From the NCBI RefSeq assembly GCF_007845675.1, contig NZ_VOBR01000024.1, positions 1 through 64,000 of the forward strand: DNA of 64,000 nt, written 5' to 3'. Under the pieces are notes generated by a model. It was not told where the DNA came from. It was given only the letters and a program-made list of their open reading frames with translations, and ran no database searches. A program made the translations under genes and the position numbers. The DNA is from Lentzea tibetensis (lineage in GTDB: Bacteria > Actinomycetota > Actinomycetes > Mycobacteriales > Pseudonocardiaceae). Positions 58,434 to 64,000 of this stretch are shown piece by piece (position 1 is the stretch's first letter; the number at the start of each line of letters is the position of its first letter).

Positions 58434-58877
58434 ATGAGCACCCCGAACGACAGCTGGAAGTCCCCGGAACTGCGTGCCGCCGAGGCGCAGGTCGACGCGA
58501 GACTGGGCGAGGCCCAGCAGTTGGCCGCCCGCCTGCAGTCGCAGCAGCTGCCGCCGCTCCCGCCGCTCGACACGGCCGCGATCGCGGAGCAGGTCGAGCG
58601 GGCCGCCAGTGAGCGCGACGCGCCGGCCGAGCTGAAGGCGTTGAAGCGCAAGGTCGACGCGGGCGACTTCAGCTGGGACGACGTCGTGGGCGGCCGGGCG
58701 GCGGCCGACCCGGACGTGCAGCAGATGCAGCAGGCGAACATGGCCAAGATGCGCCAGGCGTTCCAGATGCTGTCCGAGGGCATGACCGCGGACGAGATCA
58801 TGGACGCCCAGCGCAGGCCGCGCGGTGGCGACGACGATGACGAAGGGCCGTCGGACTTCCGGGAAGACGCGTGGTGA
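58434..58877 (+). CDS. EDAW-tail protein 1, helical, T7SS island
   Basis: A 147-residue soluble, mostly helical protein. The first 70 residues are Gln/Ala/Leu-rich (LGEAQQLAARLQSQQLPPLPPL). The core has LKRKVDAGDFSWDDVVGGRAAADPDV, and the C-terminus is acidic and ends SDFREDAW. The core and tail are shared with the next gene product, including identical spacing from SW to DP. I know no function; adaptor, chaperone or secretion partner of the effector is inference from the operon. ATG at 58434 with a GAAGTGAAG-type RBS. Confidence 0.7.
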   Translation: MSTPNDSWKSPELRAAEAQVDARLGEAQQLAARLQSQQLPPLPPLDTAAIAEQVERAASERDAPAELKALKRKVDAGDFSWDDVVGGRAAADPDVQQMQQANMAKMRQAFQMLSEGMTADEIMDAQRRPRGGDDDDEGPSDFREDAW

Positions 58878-59266
58878 CCTGGCGGACCGCGGACGTGCTG
58901 GCGGCCGAGGACGGCCTCACCGCCGCCGTCGCGTCCGTCGAGAAGGCGATGCGCGAGGCCGCCCAGCTGCGCGGCCGCGAACCGTCCACAGAGGACATAC
59001 GGCGCGTCGTGCAGTTCGCCAAGTCCACCGAGGCGTCGAACGCGATGCGGTCGCTGGCCGACCGCATCGCGCGCGGTGGCCTCAGCTGGCGCCAGGTGCT
59101 CACCGGCGAGGCGTCGCACGACCCGTTGGTGCGCAAGGCGCTGGAGGAGAACCGCTCCCGGCTCGACGAGCTGATCCATGGTGAGCCGGTGCGACCGCCG
59201 CAGCCGCGCAAACCGCTCCGGCGGGACGACGACGAGCCGCAGTCGTTCACCGAAGACGCGTGGTGA
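58874..59266 (+). CDS. EDAW-tail protein 2, paralogue of the preceding gene product
   Basis: A 130-residue soluble helical protein with VTWRTADVLAAEDGLTAAV at the start, the shared core LADRIARGGLSWRQVLTGEASHDPLV and a tail DDDEPQSFTEDAW. It is clearly a diverged duplicate of the preceding protein. The GTG at 58874 overlaps the preceding stop by 4 bp, so both are made together. A long hairpin 25 bp downstream ends the operon. Function unknown. Confidence 0.7.
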   Translation: MTWRTADVLAAEDGLTAAVASVEKAMREAAQLRGREPSTEDIRRVVQFAKSTEASNAMRSLADRIARGGLSWRQVLTGEASHDPLVRKALEENRSRLDELIHGEPVRPPQPRKPLRRDDDEPQSFTEDAW

Positions 59267-59291
59267 TCGACCCTCGCTCGGCCCCTCGGGA

Positions 59292-59340
59292 CGTTAGGGG
59301 CACCCTTGGGACACTTGGCGTCGCAAGGGTGCCCCTAACG
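59292..59340. terminator. Bidirectional terminator, 17-bp perfect stem
   Basis: The arm CGTTAGGGGCACCCTTG (59292-59308) is perfectly complementary to 59324-59340, loop of 15 nt. It closes the toxin island and the convergent lipoprotein gene. Confidence 0.8.
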
Positions 59341-59348
59341 GCAAGCCA

Positions 59349-60047
59349 TCACACGTCCAGGTCGGCGCACGTGGACTCGTCCGGCAGCAGCGGCCGGAAC
59401 ACGACGACGTAACTCCCCTCGCCGCTGCGCCACCGCGTGCCCTTGGGCGTCTCGCGCGCGATCGTCTCGGCCTTCGCCGCGTCCAGCACGACGCAGTTCC
59501 CCTCCTTCGTCCGCTGGTCCAGCGCGGCGAACGGCCACGGGCGGCCCTGCTGCGACGAGTCCGGTGCCCAGCCGACGGCGGCGATCTTCGTCGGCCGGTA
59601 CGGGGTGGCGGGCCCATCCACGTGCAGCGAATCCTGGAAGTCGAGGAGCTCCGAGTCCTCCGGGTTGACGGCCGTGGTGACGAACCGCTGTCCGCCGGAG
59701 TTCAGCACGAACACCTGTGCATACCCGTCTATGACGTGCGTGTTCTCGATCAGCTGGTTCTTCGCCAGCCCGGCGTCGTGCGCGTCCTGGTAGAACTCCT
59801 CCGCCCTGTCCTGTCCTATGTGGACTGACTCGGCGGTCTGCAGCGCGCCGGCCGCGGGACCGGGCCGGAGCACCGTCCCGTCCCCGTAGAGGCTGAACTC
59901 CGGCAGCGCGGCCGGGTTGGGATGGGGCATGCCGACGAGCTTCTGCGTCCGGAACGCGAGACCCTCCGGCATCGGCGGAGCCTGCGCCCCGCACCCGGCC
60001 AGCACGACGGCGATCACCACGAACCAACGCACGATGTTCCCCCTCAT
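59349..60047 (-). CDS. Hypothetical secreted lipoprotein
   Basis: A 232-residue protein with a short lipoprotein signal peptide (VVIAVVLAGC, Cys19), then a mature domain with LPEFSLYGDGTVLR, QVFVLNSGGQRFVTTAV, and two cysteines (GNCVVLD and STCADLDV) that may form a disulfide. I recognise no enzyme motif. Secreted proteins of this build are common in Pseudonocardiales and Streptomyces. It lies 76 bp downstream of the metalloprotease gene on the same strand. No clear RBS was seen. Confidence 0.72.
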   Translation of the reverse strand: MRGNIVRWFVVIAVVLAGCGAQAPPMPEGLAFRTQKLVGMPHPNPAALPEFSLYGDGTVLRPGPAAGALQTAESVHIGQDRAEEFYQDAHDAGLAKNQLIENTHVIDGYAQVFVLNSGGQRFVTTAVNPEDSELLDFQDSLHVDGPATPYRPTKIAAVGWAPDSSQQGRPWPFAALDQRTKEGNCVVLDAAKAETIARETPKGTRWRSGEGSYVVVFRPLLPDESTCADLDV

Positions 60048-60123
60048 GGTGAGGAGACGGAAAGTGCATGGGTTCCGGTTGGCCGAGCCGATCAGGGGAC
60101 CGACCCGGCCAACCGCGGGGGAG

Positions 60124-61068
60124 CTACTTACCGGCGCGGTACGCCGTCCACGCGTTCTGCATGCGGGTGTTCTGGTCGGGGGTGAACTGGTTGTAGCAGT
60201 CGTCGTAGGAGTAGTCCATGTAGTTGTGGATCGGGTCCAGGCCGGGCAGCGAGCATGAGTTGCGGCCCGCAGGGCAGCCCGACGTGGAGCTCGACTGCGC
60301 CGGGGTGTCGGAGACCTCGTCGTTGGTCGACGTGCAGCCGCCCTGGAAGGTGTGCCACAGGCCCATCCAGTGACCCGTCTCGTGGGTCAGCGTCTTGCCG
60401 AGGTTGAAGTTCGTGGCGCTGCCGCCGGGCACGCTGGTGTAGTCGATCACCACGCCGTCGAGCTTCGGGCTGCTGGTGTACCAGGTCGGGAACGTCGCGA
60501 AGCCGAGCCCGTCGATGTTCACCGACCACACGTTGAGCGTGCTCGCGCCGCCGACGCGGGTGGCGCTCTTCATCGCCTTCTCGGTGCTCGCGGTGTCGGT
60601 CTTGGTGAACCAGGTGTTGTTGGACCAGCGCTTGGTCTGCTGCAGCACGAACTTGAACCCGGTCTTCGCCGCGACACCCGGTGCCTCGGCGCCCGCGAAG
60701 CCCGTGTTGAGCACCTTGATCTGCTCCGCGATGGTCGCGTCGGACATCGAGCCCACGCCACCGGTGCCGGTGACGACGTGGAACACGACGTTGATCGTGC
60801 CGCCCGCCATCGCGGTGAACTGCCCGCTTGATGCGGCGACCTTCTGGCGCAGGTCCGCGTTCATGACGGCGGCCATCGCCTGGGAGATCTCGTTGCGGTC
60901 CTGGCCCTGGGTGCCGGGCTTGCCGCGGGCGAGCGAGTGGGTGTCGACGCAGTCGGACTGGCGCGCGGCCGTCGTGTCCACGTCACCGGCCGATGCGGCG
61001 CCGGTCAGGGTGAACGCCGCGGCCACCAGCACGCCGGCGGCGAGTGCGCGCTTCGCAACTTCAGACAT
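60124..61068 (-). CDS. Secreted zinc metalloprotease, M43 (pappalysin) family
   Basis: A 314-residue exported protease. A Sec signal peptide ends near TGAASA (about residue 27), a short propeptide-like region follows, then INVVFHVVTGTGG, and the metzincin zinc site LTHETGHWMGLWHTF (HExxHxxGxxH). Six cysteines cluster after it (GGCTS, SGCPAGRNSCS, DDCYNQF), and DPIHNYMDYSYDDC contains the Met-turn. It cleaves unknown extracellular proteins. The ATG at 61068 has GGAGGA 8 nt upstream. Confidence 0.93.
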   Translation of the reverse strand: MSEVAKRALAAGVLVAAAFTLTGAASAGDVDTTAARQSDCVDTHSLARGKPGTQGQDRNEISQAMAAVMNADLRQKVAASSGQFTAMAGGTINVVFHVVTGTGGVGSMSDATIAEQIKVLNTGFAGAEAPGVAAKTGFKFVLQQTKRWSNNTWFTKTDTASTEKAMKSATRVGGASTLNVWSVNIDGLGFATFPTWYTSSPKLDGVVIDYTSVPGGSATNFNLGKTLTHETGHWMGLWHTFQGGCTSTNDEVSDTPAQSSSTSGCPAGRNSCSLPGLDPIHNYMDYSYDDCYNQFTPDQNTRMQNAWTAYRAGK

Positions 61069-61144
61069 TGTGTGTTCCTCCATGCAGGGTGGAGGAATCC
61101 TGACTGACGACTACGTCCTTTTAGGACTTTAACTTTTAGCAGTG

Positions 61145-61768
61145 TTACGGCGCGGTTTCGCGGAAGTCGATCCGCATGACCACGCGCCGCAGCGTGGGGT
61201 GCGTGATCTCGGTGAACCCGGCGTCCTCGAACACCTGGCGCGCCCCGACGTGCATCTCACCCCACGTGATCTTCTTGCCGGGTGGCGCGATCATCGGGTA
61301 GCCCTCGAGCGCTGCCGCGCCTCTGGATCGGGCGTAGTCGATCGTCGCCTCGGCCAGCAGGTACGTGAGCCCGCGCCCGCGAAAGCCCTTGCGCACGACG
61401 AAGCACGTGATCGCCCAGACGCCGTCGTCGTCCCTGTCCTCGTCCCGCCCGCGCCACAGCATCGGCTTCGAGCGCAGCTTCGGGTACGCCGTCCGCGGCT
61501 CGACGGCCACCCAGCCCGCCGGTTCGCCGTCGACGTAGGCCACGAGCCCGCTGGTGTTCGGCGCGCCCGGTTCGTCGCAGCCGGTCTGCTCGCGGAGCAT
61601 CGCGGTCCGCTCCTCCTGCGTGGAGTCGCGCCAGATCCAGCCGCGCACCTTGAACCGCTGGCACTGGCACCGGCCGGGGTCGCTGGTGCCGAAGATCGCC
61701 GCGAGGTCGGTCCACGACGCCTCGTTGGCGGGGACGACGGTCAGCTGCTCGGTGCGGATCGGGGTCAC
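61145..61768 (-). CDS. GNAT family N-acetyltransferase
   Basis: A 207-residue acetyltransferase. The acetyl-CoA loop is ITCFVVRKGFRGRGLTYLLAEATIDYARSRG with the R/QxxGxG/A-type KGFRGRG motif, and the fold ends in VFEDAGFTEI and RRVVMRIDF. An N-terminal CQCQ cluster (GRCQCQRFKVRG) is unusual and may bind metal or be structural. The substrate is unknown. Start choice: the GTG at 61768 has a TAGCAT box 7 nt upstream; the ATG at 61777 would overlap that box. Confidence 0.85.
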   Translation of the reverse strand: MTPIRTEQLTVVPANEASWTDLAAIFGTSDPGRCQCQRFKVRGWIWRDSTQEERTAMLREQTGCDEPGAPNTSGLVAYVDGEPAGWVAVEPRTAYPKLRSKPMLWRGRDEDRDDDGVWAITCFVVRKGFRGRGLTYLLAEATIDYARSRGAAALEGYPMIAPPGKKITWGEMHVGARQVFEDAGFTEITHPTLRRVVMRIDFRETAP

Positions 61769-61775
61769 GCCCCGC

Positions 61776-61781
61776 ATGCTA
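61776..61781 (-). promoter_or_regulatory. -10 box of the GNAT gene (leaderless type)
   Basis: Minus-strand TAGCAT followed by 7 nt and GTG at 61768. Confidence 0.4.
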
Positions 61782-61825
61782 AGTACGATTCCGGACGTTC
61801 TGCTGCCGGAACGGAGGCCAACACG

Positions 61826-62773
61826 GTGACCACGAGCCCCACGGCACGAGCCCTGCTCGCGCTCGAACTGCTCCAGTCCACACCCGGCATCACCGCGGAC
61901 CGCCTGGCGGGCAAGCTCGGCGTCACCGAACGCGCCGCCCGCCGCTACGTCGGCATCCTGCGCGAAGCGGGTGTTCCCGTCGAGTCCACCCGAGGCCCTT
62001 ATGGCGGCTACCGCGTCGGCCGCGGCCTGCGCCTCCCGCCGTTGATGTTCAGCGCCACCGAGGCACTCGGCCTGGTCATGGCCGTGCTCGACGGCCACCA
62101 CGACGCCGGTGACCCCTCCGGGCCGGTGGGCAGTGCGCTCGGCAAGATCGTGCGCGCACTCCCGGCGCCGGTGGCCGCGCAGGCGGAGGCCGTCCGCCGC
62201 ACCACCGCTCCCGCGCCCGACCGTTCCGCTGCTCGCCCCGAACCCGAGATCACCACCGCGCTCGTCGAGGCCTGCTCCACCCACCGCCGCGTGCGGCTCG
62301 GCTACCGCTCCGAGGCAGGTTCGGAGTGGATCGCCGAGGTCGACCCGTGGGCCGTCGTCGTGCGGCACGGCCGCTGGTACCTGCTGTGCTGGTCGCACAA
62401 GTCGGACGCGCGCCGGGCGTACCGGATCGACCGGGTCCGGTCCGTCTCGCCGTTGCCCGATTCCTTCGTCCCGCCACCGGATCTCGACCCGGTCGCCGTG
62501 CTGGAGGAACACCTCGCCGTCGGCTGGGAGTACGACATCGAGGTCCTCGTCGATGCGCCGGCCGAGACCGTCGCGCGCTGGCTGCCACGGGCGCTCGGCC
62601 TCGTCGAACCGGTCGACGCCGGGACGTCCAAGTTGGTCGGCAGCACGAGCAACCCGGTCTGGTACGCCGAGGAGCTCGCGGTGATCCCGGTGCCCTACCG
62701 GATCGTGCGGTGCCCGGAGCTCAAGCAGTCCGCACGCGCCATCGCCCAACGCATGCTCGCCGCGTCCGAGTAG
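61826..62773 (+). CDS. YafY-type transcriptional regulator with WYL domain
   Basis: A 315-residue regulator. The N-terminal HTH (HTH_11-like; ALLALELLQSTPGITADRLAGKLGVTERAARRYVGILREAGVPVE, about 8-55) is followed by the WYL domain (RVRLGYRSEAG, DPWAVVVRHGRWYLLCWSH, AYRIDRV at about 150-205) and a WCX C-terminal domain ending CPELKQSARAIAQRMLA. WYL domains sense nucleic acids or small ligands. The GTG at 61826 has GGAGG 9 nt upstream. The target is unknown; the SRPBCC-ArsR genes downstream have their own operators. Confidence 0.9.
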   Translation: MTTSPTARALLALELLQSTPGITADRLAGKLGVTERAARRYVGILREAGVPVESTRGPYGGYRVGRGLRLPPLMFSATEALGLVMAVLDGHHDAGDPSGPVGSALGKIVRALPAPVAAQAEAVRRTTAPAPDRSAARPEPEITTALVEACSTHRRVRLGYRSEAGSEWIAEVDPWAVVVRHGRWYLLCWSHKSDARRAYRIDRVRSVSPLPDSFVPPPDLDPVAVLEEHLAVGWEYDIEVLVDAPAETVARWLPRALGLVEPVDAGTSKLVGSTSNPVWYAEELAVIPVPYRIVRCPELKQSARAIAQRMLAASE

Positions 62774-62779
62774 CACCAA

Positions 62780-62799
62780 GTGCAACTCTGGGGTTGCGC
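62780..62799. promoter_or_regulatory. Palindromic operator 1 upstream of SRPBCC-arsR
   Basis: GTGCAAC-TCTGGG-GTTGCGC: two 7-bp arms, one mismatch. It is a near-copy of operator 2, 34 bp downstream. Confidence 0.7.
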
Positions 62800-62813
62800 T
62801 TCGTTGGACCAAT

Positions 62814-62833
62814 GTGCAACTCTGAGGTTGCAC
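62814..62833. promoter_or_regulatory. Palindromic operator 2 upstream of SRPBCC-arsR
   Basis: GTGCAAC-TCTGAG-GTTGCAC with perfect 7-bp arms, 20 bp before the start codon of the SRPBCC gene. It is the probable binding site of the ArsR protein encoded by the second gene of the pair. Confidence 0.75.
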
Positions 62834-62853
62834 ACAATCGGAAGGAGATCCTC

Positions 62854-63291
62854 GTGAACGAGGACAGGATCGAGCGCGAAACGCTGATCGCGGCACCGCT
62901 GGAGCGGGTCTGGTCCCTGATCGCCGAGCCGGGTTTCTGGGTGGCGGACGAAGGCGCGGTGTCCGGCACCGTCGCCGTGGCGGGCGAGACGGTGATCGCG
63001 AAGAACACCGAGTACGGCGAGTTCCCGGTGCGCGTGGAGAAGGTCGAGCCGCCGACGTACCTGGCGTACCGGTGGGCCAGCGCGTTCGCCGGCGAGGAAC
63101 TGCGCGAGGACAACAGCACGCTGATCGAGTTCACCCTGACCCAGGAGGGCGACCAGGTGCGGCTGCGCGTGGTCGAGAGCGGGTTCGCCGCACTGGCGGG
63201 GTCGGACGAGCTGCGCAGCGGGGCGTTCAAGGACAACAGCAGCGGCTGGCCGCAGGTGTTCGACGCCTTCAAGAAGCGCGCCGAGATGTGA
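62854..63291 (+). CDS. SRPBCC (AHSA1-like) domain protein
   Basis: A 145-residue single-domain protein of the AHSA1/START-like fold, with ERETLIAAPLERVWSLIAEPGFW at the start, a central PPTYLAYRWASAF and a final helix SGWPQVFDAFKKR. These proteins are regularly paired with an ArsR regulator in actinobacteria and may bind a hydrophobic ligand. The GTG at 62854 has AAGGAG 8 nt upstream. The stop codon overlaps the arsR start by 4 bp. Confidence 0.9.
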   Translation: MNEDRIERETLIAAPLERVWSLIAEPGFWVADEGAVSGTVAVAGETVIAKNTEYGEFPVRVEKVEPPTYLAYRWASAFAGEELREDNSTLIEFTLTQEGDQVRLRVVESGFAALAGSDELRSGAFKDNSSGWPQVFDAFKKRAEM

Positions 63292-63605
63292 TCGACGAAC
63301 CGGGTGGCGTCATCGTCGCGCTGGCCGACCCGACCCGCCGTCAGTTGCTGGACCTGATGGCGGCGCGGGGTGAGGTCACCGCGACGACGCTCGCCGAAGC
63401 GCTGCCCGTCTCACGGCAGGCGGTGGTGAAGCACCTCGCGGTGCTCGACGCGGCCGGGCTGGTGTCCCGCAGCCGCGCCGGACGCGAGGTGCGGTACGCG
63501 GTGCGGCCCGAAGCGCTGAACGCCACGGCGCGGTGGATGGCGGGGCTCGCGACCGAGTGGGACCGGCGGCTCGCGCGCATCAAGCGCCTCGCCGAGGAGG
63601 CCTAG
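63288..63605 (+). CDS. ArsR family winged-helix regulator
   Basis: A 105-residue regulator: VIVALADPTRRQLLDLMAARGEVTATTLAEALPVSRQAVVKHLAVLDAAGLVSRSRAGREVRYAV is a complete winged helix, with no cysteine metal site, so it is not a metal sensor of the classical type. It probably represses its own operon through the two GTGCAAC palindromes. GTG at 63288; a second GTG seven codons later is possible. It ends 1 bp from the lexA stop on the opposite strand. Confidence 0.9.
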   Translation: MIDEPGGVIVALADPTRRQLLDLMAARGEVTATTLAEALPVSRQAVVKHLAVLDAAGLVSRSRAGREVRYAVRPEALNATARWMAGLATEWDRRLARIKRLAEEA

Positions 63606-63606
63606 T

Positions 63607-64000
63607 TCAGACGCTGCGCAGCACCGAGACGACGGCACCCAGCACGACGGCGTTGTCACCGTCGATCACGTCGTAGTCCGGGTTGCGGGGCTCGAGGAAG
63701 ACGTGGCCGTTGCGGCGGCGGTACACCTTGACGGTCGCCTCGTCGTCGATCATCGCGGCGACGATCTGACCCGAGTGGGCCTCGTGCTGCTGCCGCACCA
63801 CCACGATGTCGCCGTCGCAGATCGCGGCGTCGATCATCGAGTCACCGCGCACCCGCAGCCCGAACACGTTGCCGCGCCCGGTGAGCTCGCGCGGCAGCGT
63901 GAGGATGTCGTCGACGTGCTCCTCGGCCGAGATGGGCGCGCCCGCGGCGATGTGGCCGACGACCGGCACCGGCACCGCGTCGTCCGACGGCTTGGCTGGT
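63607..64000 (-). CDS. lexA: LexA repressor, C-terminal part (runs off the window)
   Basis: The frame enters from the right edge and covers the peptidase half of LexA: the self-cleavage Ala-Gly in [32 protein letters not shown] with the nucleophilic serine, and the catalytic lysine in [10 protein letters not shown], ending VVSVLRSV. The N-terminal DNA-binding half is outside the window. It controls the SOS response and is cleaved on RecA filaments. Confidence 0.93.
   Translation of the reverse strand, partial: PAKPSDDAVPVPVVGHIAAGAPISAEEHVDDILTLPRELTGRGNVFGLRVRGDSMIDAAICDGDIVVVRQQHEAHSGQIVAAMIDDEATVKVYRRRNGHVFLEPRNPDYDVIDGDNAVVLGAVVSVLRSV

Noticed and set aside
1-64000. tRNA, rRNA or CRISPR loci
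   Set aside because: All intergenic gaps were read for cloverleaf arms, rRNA-like and spaced repeat patterns; none was seen. A covariance-model scan could still find one.

Overview
The window comes from a high-GC actinobacterium. GTG and TTG starts are frequent, stop-start overlaps (TGATG, GTGA, ATGA) are the rule, and it carries mycothiol synthesis (mshA), SenX3-RegX3, Rex, a BldN/RsbN-like pair, BldC, bS22 and a DUF397 gene. The mix of mycobacterial gene order with Streptomyces-type developmental regulators suggests the order Pseudonocardiales (Lentzea / Saccharothrix / Lechevalieria-like); that assignment is inference, no rRNA is present.

From about 0.9 to 49.3 kb the layout follows, from memory, the Mycobacterium tuberculosis block Rv0481c-Rv0530 with insertions: DUF2505, murB, SDR and L,D-transpeptidase; mshA, a YbjN-type gene, gpmA, senX3-regX3; ppx, a proline-rich membrane protein, a TIM-barrel isomerase; putB, proC, a small HTH gene, bS22, an epimerase, an acyltransferase, serB-like; then sigma/anti-sigma, fadD, glutaredoxin, rex, hemACDB, a run of small membrane proteins, hemL, a phosphatase, the system II cytochrome c maturation genes (tlpA, ccdA, resB, ccsB) and a ParA-like ATPase. 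Heme synthesis, cytochrome c assembly and the redox sensor Rex therefore sit together. Left of this block is the end of an IS481-like transposase and a methyltransferase.

From 49.3 kb to the end the content is accessory: bldC, Lrp, DUF4229, an XRE/DUF397 regulator pair, an ADP-ribosylglycohydrolase divergent from a Cds1-like cysteine desulfhydrase, and then a compact six-gene operon (53796-59266). That operon encodes an EspC/WXG-like protein with a YxxxE signal, a 988-residue effector with a WXG-like head, a long Pro/Thr/Ser/Gly/His linker and a C-terminal domain I do not recognise, a small likely immunity protein, a protein in which homologues of that C-terminal domain and of the immunity protein are fused, and two paralogous proteins ending in EDAW. 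I regard this as the best candidate for an undescribed system in the window: a type VII secretion-linked toxin-immunity island. After it come a lipoprotein, an M43 metalloprotease, a GNAT enzyme, a WYL regulator, an SRPBCC/ArsR pair with two palindromic operators, and the C-terminal part of lexA.

Non-coding highlights are four consecutive hairpins at 9626-9807 (candidate structured RNA), a three-copy dispersed repeat (18.08, 18.22 and 23.94 kb), an 850-bp field of decayed copies of a gene's 3' end (37.55-38.40 kb), a Rex operator, and at least a dozen genes with a TAnnnT box 6-8 nt before the start codon, implying widespread leaderless transcription. I saw no tRNA, rRNA, CRISPR array or intact insertion sequence.
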